From positions 5,995,001-6,059,000 of the forward strand of contig NC_092578.1 of the NCBI RefSeq assembly GCF_037975245.1: a stretch of DNA of 64,000 nucleotides. Reading direction: 5' to 3'. Under the pieces are notes generated by a model. The model saw only the letters and a list, made by a program, of their open reading frames with translations. It was not told the origin of the DNA and made no database searches. Shown here one piece after another: positions 13,601-20,448 of this stretch; position 1 is the stretch's first letter; every line of letters starts with the position of its first letter. Position numbers and translations under genes: made by a program. This DNA comes from Apostichopus japonicus. Lineage: Eukaryota > Echinodermata > Holothuroidea > Aspidochirotida > Stichopodidae.

Positions 13601-16600
13601 AAGCATCTCATGGACTGAGTTAAAGTAGAAAAATTAATAGTCATTACACTCCCTTCAGCGCTTTGATCTAGATGGAATAGCGCTATATAAATATTAATTG
13701 TTATGTTATGTTATGTTACTCTAACAGTACAGCTTATTTGACAAATAATTATTAAAATGTTATGATCACATTCACTAATAGTGTGATATGCATTGCCAAC
13801 CTCTTCCTATAAATATCTTTTCTTATGTAATCAAAGGGAAGGTACTGAAAAAGGTTTGACATGCTGTAACTGAGGAGAGAATTCTAGAGGTCCCCTGTCT
13901 AAGTTAACTTCCTATATGGTAAATCATGAATTAATCCCATGGAATTAAAAGTAATTAAATGAATTATTCCACACATTGTTAACATCCTACAGAGGAAATT
14001 AACCTTGGCTGGCTAGCCTGTATCTATCCCTATTAATCAACCACACAGTAAAAAACAACAAAAAAACAACAGAAAAACTAAACAAGAACACTGTTTAATA
14101 TGTAGACATAGATATTTGTATTGCAAGATATGCAGTGTAGTACACTTTACAATGTTCTGAATGACCAAGAATGAAGAGTAAAAGATTCACATGTGCCTAG
14201 AAATATGTGCCCTCTGTTATACTCTCTTGTGCTTGTCTCTGTGGTAGAGGATGTAGGCTGCCACTGCATTTGAAACTCTCAACTCCAGGACAATTTACAT
14301 CCCTGTAAAGTTATATGTGACACAAATGAAGGAAAAATGGTCGGATTTATCTTACCTCTGGTTTAGTGTTGATGCCTATTAGGCTGAGTATTAGCTAGAT
14401 AGGATATAACAGGCCAAAGAAAAATTTCATTTATTTCTAAAGCTAGAATTTGCATTAAATTCGCTTCAGTCAGGTGGTAGCATGCTTGACAGTGAAAGGA
14501 ATCAATAAAAGTACCCGAATATATATAATGTCACTAAAAGTCCCTCCTGGGGAATGATAAAAACCAAACATTAATCTCAACGGTTTTGCAAATGAAGCAA
14601 TGAAAAGCATTGTATTAAATTCGTGGGACACAAATTTATGTTTTACGTTGGAACTAAAGGTAGTTAAATAGCTCATAAGAAGCAGCCAAAAAGATTGTGA
14701 AGTATCTTGTGATATCTTAGATGGAAATGTTATCCATTGATATATTAATGTCCATGGGCAGGTCAGAGCAGTGACCCAACGTAGAAATACAGCCGAAAAT
14801 CTCACGTTTGATTCACAGTTTTACTGAGATTTACTGAGAAAAAGAAAGAAAAATGGATTGCAATTGGGAAATAAGTCACACACCCGTCTAGAATGTTCCG
14901 CCAAGCGATTGTTTAATGAGCGAGTGATTTATTTACTTGGATTCGATCATCAACATTTCCCAGACAAGGTGGACTCTCATGTCAATATAATCACGTACAA
15001 AAAGTGAATCGGAAGGTTTCAAAAATTTGACTTTCTCATTTCAAATGAAAGTGTGACTATCCATTTCTTATGACCTACATTGTCACGGGATGTTGTTATC
15101 GAATAGAAAGAAAAAAAATCAGCTCTCTAAGTGAAACGACTATGAGACATGTATACCACTATGACCCAAATGCACAATTAGTAGATAAAATCTAAATTAC
15201 CAACCAATAAACTGTGTTAATGGCTCTTTCATTCAACGAAAAAGATAATGCGGACTTGTGGATCGTTAAGCTGAATAAATGAAGCAGCTATGTAAGGTTT
15301 CAATACATAAGTGACCATGTCTGATTTGTTTTGGCTGTCAAAGGTATATCTCCTTACTCAGATGCATACTGTACAATACACGTTCCCAAATACGGTTAAA
15401 TTACATAAATTCTAAAATTGTTAATTCAAAATTGTTTAAAAAAAACGACCTCAAACCCATTAAAAGTCTTTGAATTTTTAAAACTAAATAAAATAACTTT
15501 GTGATGGTAAATGATTTTGCTTTTCCCCAAAAAAAAATCGAAAAAAAAACCCCCATTCACATTTCTGTGTTAGATTGTTGTTGTTTTTGCTGTGTTTATT
15601 ACTAACAACATTCCTTTATATCTTTAAAATGGCAGTAATTGCAGTAAACACAGTGGTATGTATGTATGTATGTATATGTGATCTTCCCGCAAGGAGGAAC
15701 TCGCGAAAGAAGCCATGGAGGCTTGTATACTCGCAAGCTGACTGCAGCCAATCTCTCGGCACACATCCATTTAACGTCCATGTCGGGAAGTTGTTATTGA
15801 ACAACACCCTTGCCAGACGACACACATTGCTGTCGGCGGGGATTCGAACCGGGGATCTCATGACTGGGAGACGCCGGCGTTAACCACTAGGCTATACACT
15901 CCGCACAAAGTCTGTTTTTTTATCATCATGTTTTGTGTTGTGTGCTTGTCCTTTTTTTCCCCCTTTTATTATCTTTTATTTTATGAATATACAAAGTCAC
16001 AAAAGATGAATCCTGTCTAGTATAATAATGGCATAATAAACAGCTATAATAAACACTTAAACAAACGGAATGAGTAGATATGATGATATTTGTTCTGCTT
16101 TCATTTCTTTTTAAACTCACTCCAATTCTTTTCAATCTTTTCACAGTAAATTGAGAAAACCTGCTCTCAACAACCAGAGGACAAGGAGTATTCATCCAGA
16201 TTTCTTCCGATACATATTTACACATTACCTTGACTCAAAATCACACAGACCTACCACCGGTGAGTTTTCTCCGAAAAATTTGCGAAAAGCTTTACTTTTT
16301 CCGGCGCATTTGCCACAATTTAACTGTGCTCAAGCTCTAAAGGAAAGATAAGGTGCTTGAAAACTGTGATGTTAATTTCTGTGGGTCAAACTTGCACGGG
16401 AATTAAGCAATCAAATGATGGGCATAATTTTTTCATATATTTGCAATAATACAACGATAAATTACGTTGAAGGTGTCAGACACAAAAGTCTCTCTTGGAT
16501 TTAATTTGTTAATCAGAGGTAGTTGATGGAACTCTCCATGATTCCCAGATCATGTACTTTCATGTTCTCATGTCTTGCGGCTCAGAGAATTTTGGTTAAG

Positions 16601-17274
16601 GTCGGGGTGCTCGTTTGTATTGTACTTGTATACGTAGGTTTGGGACGAGACTGTCCGATCATCGAACCCTGTGGTACATTGCGACTGAAATCATCATTTT
16701 AACAGCATAGAGTATAGCGAAGTGTTGCTATCACTTCTGTATAGTGAGGATCTTATTGTTAACATATTGCTGTGATCACTCCCTCCTCTCCCCCCTCCTC
16801 CTCCCCCTCCCTCCTCCTTCCCCCCTCCAGTCTTGATTGTTACACAGTGGTAGTGTAAAATGCAATATAGTGGTTGGTATGGTAAATAATAAAAACAAAA
16901 AATTGGAAACCTTAGTCGCTGTCATTTCAGAGTCTTCTAGCTTAGCTGACGGCAAGTTGCTACTTAAAACAAGACATTCGAGAACCCGAAATGACTCCAA
17001 AAATCCATCTCTCAATTCTCGTTTCCTCACTTGCGATTCCGTTTACTTATTTCTAACAGGTGCCTTAGTCGTGTTTTTGGCTATCCACATGTGTGACGAA
17101 GTCAACATCTATGGCTTCGGCTATGACCCCAGATTCACGCTCCACTATTACGACAAGAAGTTTGTGGCCCACACAGACAAGTCCACTGCCCTGCATGATG
17201 TGGATAACGAGAGGGAGTTATGGAATAAACTCCACGAAGCAGGAGTCATCCGTCTCTTCAAACGAGATGCCTGA
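1285..17274 (+). CDS. GT29 sialyltransferase, ST6GALNAC1/2-like, C-terminal five exons (5' partial)
   Basis: Exons: 1285-1444, 9568-9676, 12773-12879, 16147-16259, 17060-17274 (stop TGA 17272-17274). All junctions are GT-AG and the phases join without a break, giving 233 residues. The family transfers CMP-sialic acid to O-linked GalNAc in the Golgi lumen. Visible motifs: motif L in exon 1 (RCAVIGCGGVLNGS, then EIDNHDLVFR) continuing into exon 2 (RLN, KTSFYTF); FKPYDVDYG in exon 3; IHPDFFRYIFTHYL and HRPTTG in exon 4; motif S in exon 5 (GALVVFLAIHMCDEV), then YGFG, motif III HYYD, and the VS region (HDVDNERELW, LHEAGVIRLFKR). The RLN after motif L and the C-terminal pattern fit ST6GALNAC1/2 better than ST3GAL, ST6GAL or ST8SIA; this subfamily call rests on remembered family patterns. 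The cytoplasmic tail, membrane anchor and stem are missing because the gene starts left of the window. The first intron carries a Ty3-type retrotransposon, and exon 3 is preceded by an array of copies of its own splice site. Confidence 0.88.
1614..1670. repeat. (AT)n microsatellite
   Basis: Uninterrupted AT dinucleotide run of about 57 bp inside the first intron of the sialyltransferase gene. Open frames reading Ile-Tyr repeats across it are artefacts. Confidence 0.95.
2062..2347 (-). mobile_element. hAT MITE, truncated second copy
   Basis: Read on the minus strand, this matches the MITE at 9924-10282: a near-terminal GGGGGAGCGTCC start, then TACAGTCAGGGGGG, a central AATAGGTGTCATCGCC-type segment and CTGTGGTGGCGCTCCGCTTAGAT. 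The copy stops about where the full copy has its last ~70 bp, so the distal terminal inverted repeat is missing. A G-rich run (2299-2309) has probably slipped. Confidence 0.75.
2366..2463. repeat. Diverged tandem copy flanking element 1
   Basis: The stretch with TTGTTCAAGTC, a CAGA/CCAAATACAA-type core and ACAAGTGTA before the retrotransposon resembles the sequence just after it (7592-7665: TTGTTCAAGTC, AGAATACAAGGCAAGTGTA). This implies a ~95-bp tandem duplication in which the second copy was split by the insertion. 2459-2463 (CTGAG) is the left target-site duplication. Confidence 0.5.
2464..2736 (-). repeat. 3' LTR of element 1
   Basis: 273-bp long terminal repeat, identical to 7319-7591 except one T/G difference near 2569. 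It abuts a purine tract on its internal side. Confidence 0.95.
2737..2751 (-). other. Polypurine tract of element 1
   Basis: Read on the minus strand, CAAGGGAGGA lies directly before the TG that starts the 3' LTR. This is the position of the plus-strand primer in LTR retrotransposons. Confidence 0.7.
2984..6052 (-). CDS. Element 1 pol: reverse transcriptase, RNase H, integrase
   Basis: Over 1020 codons are open. The RT domain has SVIDLTGAFNQL and the catalytic YVDD box (about residues 246-249, genomic near 5300). RNase H begins around SVDASPYGLGAI, with the LTDHQPL-type and ADLLSRL motifs further on. Integrase has the HHCC zinc-binding segment (HDCHTG to CSVC) and a DDE core: an Asp in HLDFAEI, the VTDNGPQF motif, and Glu in GLAERHVQ. 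A basic KTRSGRVVRPP tail follows. The frame is the same as gag-protease and continues open to a TGA codon (6053-6055), so there is no own start codon at the junction. The protein would copy and integrate element RNA if made. All catalytic residues named are present, so decay, if any, is limited to the stop. Confidence 0.93.
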   Translation of the reverse strand, partial: PSLFGRDLLQKINLDWNQIFTVKSEPQLRQKGQNHLGDIGALRKSEIVLPTCQHCDPEGFRELLEKHRKLFSDKDTGIKDFTASLKLKPNAKSTYQKSRAVPYSMVDKVEQEYNRLIEADILTPVTSSKWASPTVHVPKANGSVRVCGDYKQVNSVIEDDGYKLPNVQDLFAKLAQEGSQPKVYSVIDLTGAFNQLFLDAESAQLLVLNTHKGLLAPKRLCFGVKTAPVLFQSTMDKILTGIPHVFCYVDDILVATNNVEEHLKILRLLFDRLDKYNVRLNASKCQFFKPQVQYLGHDLSGKGIQPVQDKIEAIMRAPRPTNVSELKSFLGIVNYYGKFVENLASKLHPLYTLLQHKSEWSWSNECEQAFMYVKTVLTGDKVLIHYDPTKTLVLSVDASPYGLGAIISHKLSDGTERPIAYASRTLSSAEKNYAQIDKEGLAIIFGLKKFHLYLYGRKFTLVTDHQPLTRIFGPKSAIPPLAAARMQRWALILAGYQYEIVYRTSTQNANADLLSRLPLQDKLTQITDPDECYVFSTVVDQLPVTAETIAKATNKDIVLTKVYEYTLSGWPKHCEEEELKPYWTRRLELSLENGCILWGRRVIIPQQCQQHILNELHDCHTGMSRMKSLGRSFVWWPGMDYDIEDLVRYCSVCSNEQNTPRKTPLILWPWATEPWQRIHLDFAEINGQQFLLLVDSHSKWLEVFPMSSTTASATVSKLRTVFSQFGLPVQVVTDNGPQFIAEEFKSFLQTNSVQHTLTPPYHPSSNGLAERHVQTFKRMFKKSETKFASLQHKVAHILFQYRNIPHTTTEKTPAELFLKRAPHTKLTLVKPSLKRSVEYRQAKSKFYQDGVNPKMISFDLYQSVKVRHLRGGKVKWIPGTIVEVKGPQTYLVRTPGNNRRYVHANHLRHDDSKRQNANPEMDIENPNQDTRFSPSAIRFPSVPHTSMVPDIKPDPSPSVNTSPSKASSNIPIDSKFQNFDEQTPISTPAKTKPSSKLSSPGDSCVVKTRSGRVVRPPKFLNL
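6053..7261 (-). CDS. Element 1 gag-protease polyprotein
   Basis: 402 codons from ATG at 7259-7261, 38 bp downstream (in element orientation) of the primer-binding site, to TGA at 6053-6055. The capsid-like N-terminal part holds the ERHRFWTATQGENES segment typical of the family. Two CCHC knuckles follow (CKGCGGEHKRADC, with three residues before His, and CHNCKRKGHLQRVC). Then comes an aspartic protease with IDTGATRSTI, as expected for a pepsin-like retroviral protease active site. The TGA falls inside the conserved protease-RT linker and is followed in frame by codons continuing that linker. It is therefore either a recent nonsense change or a readthrough codon. Confidence 0.9.
   Translation of the reverse strand: MAVFGHVGVFDEKLELFADYADRCDAFIAANDVAEEKRANFFLAVVGVIAYRLLKDLCSPNLPNTKSYGDLKQLLQDHYSPRPIVIAERHRFWTATQGENESISCFIVRLKNVSAHCNFGTFLEEALRDRLVSGLHAKMSKTQTHLLSMADLTFDKAKNKCLADEMAYIATKDYLHTTNIDATNAVYSGQPTHRFKGKAHSSRGSFRYKCKGCGGEHKRADCPYKEVTCHNCKRKGHLQRVCRSGGQHGSSENTNTRHRGGLRPNHFKAGHANTKHVADGNQEAEDSVYLDGVQDERYQSEGFGLYNVTSNYSVSPYMIRMSVGKGKADNISMEIDTGATRSTISESAYMSELANMYPLKKCDFALRSYTGELIPTLGYVSVPVKFKSSPSHLADIIVVQGK
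7300..7317 (-). other. Primer-binding site, serine tRNA (GCT type)
   Basis: The 18 bp on the minus strand, TGGCGACGAGGATGGGAT, lie one base from the 5' LTR end. From memory of metazoan tRNAs this is complementary to the CCA-tailed 3' end of tRNA-Ser(GCT). The match should be confirmed against the host tRNA set. Confidence 0.75.
7319..7591 (-). repeat. 5' LTR of element 1
   Basis: 273-bp repeat, 272/273 identical to 2464-2736. The right flank CTGAG (7592-7596) matches the left flank of the element. Confidence 0.95.
7597..9567. other. Intron sequence with CA-rich stretch
   Basis: Remainder of the first visible intron of the sialyltransferase gene. 7635-7740 is rich in CA and ACACG repeats. 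The rest is AT-rich with no supported coding region. A pyrimidine-rich tract (CTCTCTCTCG...CCTCCAG) ends at the exon start 9568. Confidence 0.6.
9888..10586. repeat. 30-bp minisatellite, interrupted by a MITE
   Basis: Tandem units of the form GTAGCAATGTCCAACAATAG plus CAATAGTATT. Part of a unit lies before, and about ten units lie after, the MITE at 9924-10282. Because 30 is a multiple of three, several frames stay open across it; none is a gene. Confidence 0.92.
9924..10282 (+). mobile_element. hAT MITE, complete (359 bp)
   Basis: Terminal inverted repeats are CAGTGGCGGAGC at the left and GCTCCGCCACTG at the right. They are flanked by a perfect 8-bp duplication, ATAGTATT (9916-9923 and 10283-10290), diagnostic of hAT transposition. 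There is no transposase frame. It inserted into the 30-bp minisatellite, and its duplication is part of the satellite unit. A truncated inverted relative lies at 2062-2347 in the same intron. Confidence 0.9.
11495..12772 (+). repeat. Higher-order minisatellite copying the exon 3 splice acceptor
   Basis: About ten tandem units of 117-122 bp, each with CCAGAAATGCAATCTGTAGG, GCACAATATATATATTG, CACTGTATCTCTTCATAGAA and a TACTTCTA-type segment. Two unit types alternate: A (ACAAATTTACAGCTACTTCT) near 11571, 11925, 12282 and 12639, and B (TATCAGTTACTTCTATACGA) in between. The order is A-B-B, giving a 354-357-bp higher-order period. The array ends in exon 3, whose acceptor (TCTCTTCATGTAG) and first bases (AATGTCAGCTACTTCTACAC) are the next member of the series. 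Confidence 0.92.
13440..13515. repeat. 11-bp minisatellite
   Basis: About seven imperfect units of CCTACATATTT/CCTACATATTG in tandem inside the intron. Confidence 0.8.
13648..13725 (+). mobile_element. SINE 3' tail fragment
   Basis: AGCGCTTTGAT, then ATAGCGCTATATAAATATTA and a short TTATG repeat. This is the same 3' end style as the full SINE at 60011-60336, so it is probably a truncated SINE or the tail of its partner LINE. Confidence 0.6.
15655..15904 (-). mobile_element. tRNA-derived SINE
   Basis: Read on the minus strand from 15904, the head contains an A box, TAGCCTAGTGGTTAACG (15879-15895), and a perfect B box, GGTTCGAATCC (15840-15850), as in a tRNA-type pol III promoter. A body of about 160 bp follows and ends in a CATA-repeat tail (15655-15680). 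The lack of a clean cloverleaf plus the extra body and tail make it a SINE rather than a tRNA gene. Confidence 0.82.
15905..16081 (+). repeat. Dispersed block carrying AATAAA signals, copy 1
   Basis: From ACAAAGTCTGTTT to AACGGAATGAGTAGA. The last ~90 bp are almost identical to 17740-17828. It contains AATAAA at 16035-16040 and 16048-16053 and ends about 65 bp before exon 4. It directly abuts the SINE head. Confidence 0.8.
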
Positions 17275-17830
17275 AGTCAATTATCATCTTCCCCACCGTG
17301 CCGTGATCTGTCTTGCCCAAGACGATGTGTTTTTTTTTTTCGTTTTTTTCTCTTTCCCTTTTTCAAATCATTCACTTGACGTTTGAAGTTTCTAAAAGTC
17401 TTGGGGATTTTTTTTTCAATTGTCTCAGGTTAATTTATGAGTCAAGTGATACCAGCAGAAAACTTTGTGTCTCTAATCAGAAAATGATTTAGAGAAAGAT
17501 GGAGTTGTCGTAAGAATCACAATTATGTTTTTCGTTCTTTACATACTTCATTTCAAATTGAGACTTAATGTAACATTTGGGTTTGTTATTCATTTTTTTC
17601 TCCCCTTCAGTTTTTTGCCAAATTTATTTACAGGATGGGACAAAGTCTGTTTGTTTTTATCATTGAGTTTTGTGTTGTGTGTGCTGGACGTTTTTTTCTC
17701 CTTTCCCCCCCCCTTTTATCATGTTTTATTTTATAAATATACAAAGTCACAAAAGATGAATCCTGTCTAGTATAATAATGGCATAATAAACAGCTATAAT
17801 AAACACTTAAACAAACGGAATGAGTAGAGG
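17275..17830 (+). other. Probable 3' UTR of the sialyltransferase gene
   Basis: Follows the stop codon. T-rich, with no conserved frame. Candidate polyadenylation hexamers AATAAA lie at 17785-17790 and 17798-17803, inside the second copy of the dispersed block. The real cleavage site cannot be fixed without transcripts. Confidence 0.45.
17640..17828 (+). repeat. Dispersed block carrying AATAAA signals, copy 2
   Basis: Near-identical partner of 15905-16081. The 3' portion (TATACAAAGTCACAAAAGAT onward) is highly conserved, while the T/C-rich 5' part has drifted in length. The two copies bracket exons 4 and 5. Confidence 0.8.
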
Positions 17831-19179
17831 TGAAATTATTTGAAGAAAGCATTACGTGAAAGGAAGATTTGAGATTCAAGATTGTAAACCGAACGAGATC
17901 GTTCACATTTTACCAACGCCGACCACGTGCTGATTAGCAGATGATTTTACTCCTTTTTATATTAATCACAAAACGGAAGCTTTAACCAAGTTTTGGAAGT
18001 AATTTCTTTTAGTATATTGTCTGTGTGTACATGTACTTTTTGTCATTCTGTTGATCCTTTTGATCACTGAAATCAAGTCCCCAGGATTAGTAAAGCTGCA
18101 GATTGCATTAAGTCCTCTTTAAATTTATTGTGTTTTTTATTTACCTGTCTCCACATAATTATTGCACAATTTTTATTCAGCATAAGATTGAACTAATAAG
18201 TTCCTCAAGCACAGTTCTCCATCTCAAAGGTTGCATTTTGTCCTGTTTTTTTTGTCTTTTTTTTTGGTCTTCCACCTTCCTACTCTATCTATCGGCCAAT
18301 TTAAACTTTGGGTTACCACCAAGTTTGACTCTCGTTTTGGTAACCCGGCCAGGTGTTGGATGTTTTGACAAGTCCAGTAATTAACATAAATATATTGATT
18401 GATCTCTTTGGTTTTGTTCTGCTATAACCTTTTTGGCTTCCCAAGTTAACTCAGCAAATCACCAAAGAGAATAATTGATGTTAGTAAACTAATGTCTGTT
18501 AAGGAGTGCCTTTTTTGCTTCTGCTTGTTAAGTTCATCAGACTCTTTGGTAGGTAAACTCAAAGTCGAGGAGGGAAAAACCCGAGACCCTAGAGAGGGAA
18601 CTGGATGAACTGGACCATTCAGGACCAATTTAGGGCTGTAGTGGAGTTCACCTATCCCAAGTCCGAGTCCGAGTTCACTGGACTTGAGCACAAGCCAAGT
18701 CTGAGTCCAGAGTAAAGTGGACTTGAGTCCTCCAGCTTTGAAATGATGCCAATTTACAGTGGAGTATCTTAGCCCTGTTCCATTTAAAAGAGGAATGACG
18801 GGTAAACACACACACACACATGCACACACACAGTGATGACTGTATCAGACAGATACACATTCTCAATTTCCATGGCAGAAACTTTTGCCAAATAGGTTAA
18901 AAATTAGAATAAAATTCAGTCATTATATTAAACTAGACCTGATGCAAGTTTTTCTTAATTTTTAGTTTGACCATCAGAAATTCAGAAAGTTAATTGATTT
19001 TTAAATTTCTCAAGTTTTTGTGAGCAGAAAGTTGGGAGGGGTAAGATGAGTGATATCATTGTTGTTATAACTGCAACCTTATGAATATTGATGATACTTA
19101 CAATTACATCTTATGAATAATGCATGAAAAATATGTCAGGTCGTTGAAAATTGAGAACCAACTCTGATTCCTGCTTTAA

Positions 19180-19532
19180 TGATCTGCTTTTATTGGCTCC
19201 AATTATAGCACGCTCTAGCTAGGAAAGTTTTGTGATTACGTAATCGACCTGCCATGGTCGTAAATCGACCTCAGGCTCTACAATTAGACTGCATAGCTTC
19301 TTAACACCACTAGGCTCTTTGTGTAAACACTGTGTGGAAGTATGTTCATGTCTACAGTGTAGTTAATCATACAACATTCACACAAAGACCCTCATACAAG
19401 AAAAACTATGTGGCAGGCGTTGCAGACTAATTGGTAAAAAAAGGTCATTTACGACCAAGGCAGGTCGATTACGTAATCTCAAGAAACTTTTCCATGATAG
19501 CGCGCTATAGTTGGGGTCTATACAGCAGACCT
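19180..19532. mobile_element. TTAA-flanked MITE with long inverted repeats (353 bp)
   Basis: The left end GATCTGCTTTTATTGGCTCC, AATTATAGC, then GATTACGTAATCGACCTGCC and GGTCGTAAATCGACCT is mirrored at the right end as AGGTCATTTACGACC, GGCAGGTCGATTACGTAATC, CTATAGTTGGGG and CAGCAGACC. TTAA flanks it at 19176-19179 and 19533-19536. Imperfect arms span roughly 80-90 bp. The TTAA target fits piggyBac or Kolobok families; there is no transposase frame. Confidence 0.78.
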
Positions 19533-20299
19533 TTAAGTCAAGTGTGTTGATTTAAATCTGAAGATTTTAGAAGTCATTGGATTGGTGAAGTGAAGCTCCA
19601 GGTCAATGTTAAAGATGAATCAAGACTGACAACGGGGGTGCATGGTTGTAAATAATGCACTGCTGTCATCTATTGGACAATCTGGGAATAACTTTGAAAT
19701 ATTAATTTTCCTGAACGACTATTGTACATATACCATTTATATTACAGAAAATTAAGTGATTTATTACAAAAGTATTTAGCATATCAATAGCTCTTCCTGT
19801 GCATTTTTCTCCCCAAATATTTATTCTGCCAAACTGATCTGAGAGCACTGTGTTCCTTTGCCACCTTCAATCTTGGTCATAAAATAGTTCAGTGTCTAGA
19901 ATAATGTTTAAGATACCATTTACAGGAAGATATGTCTTCTGATGGAAACACTCTCTTTAATAATTTCTAGTTTCTTGACAATATACAGTTTAAACGTTTT
20001 CCTTATGTTTTTTCTTTGTCCTCTAAAACCCAATATTTTTGTTCAATTTTGCTTGCCAAAGTTTGTAATTCATTATCTTCACTAGGAATATTTATGTACA
20101 TCAAAGTTTAATTTGTTTTAATTTCAAATTTTGTCTTGGCTTAATGTTTCTTGTTTTGCTTTTTCTAGCTTTTTCTTTAGATTCGTTGCTATGGTAATTT
20201 GTTTCTGTATACACACCTTGTACTACAAAAGCGTACTACTTGTCAGTTGGTCTACGTACTTTAAAATTCAATTTGATATATGGGGGTGGGAGTGGGGGG

Positions 20300-20448
20300 G
20301 GGGGCATAGCCTGACTTCCTATTAAAGCAGGGCTGTCGATAAGACAGAAGTACTGGACCTTTTTTTTCTTAAAAAAATAGAGTCTTTTCTTAAAAAGACA
20401 AATATTTGATGTGGGTGCACCCCCCCCCTGCCCCTGGCTATGCCACTG
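20300..20448. mobile_element. Possible hAT-like MITE remnant
   Basis: The right end GGCTATGCCACTG resembles hAT MITE ends. A related GCATAGCC occurs near 20306 after a G run. The left terminus and target duplication could not be resolved, so this is tentative. Confidence 0.35.

Larger units (their letters stand above)
12880..16146. other. Intron between sialyltransferase exons 3 and 4
   Basis: No supported coding region of its own. It contains an 11-bp minisatellite, a SINE 3' tail, a tRNA-derived SINE and a 177-bp dispersed block, listed separately. The ORF-like stretches at 12963-13320 and 14470-14805 lack family resemblance. Confidence 0.6.

Noticed and set aside
15830-15904. Possible tRNA gene on the minus strand
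   Set aside because: A and B boxes are good, but a long body and CATA tail follow and no clean cloverleaf was seen; a SINE is the better call.
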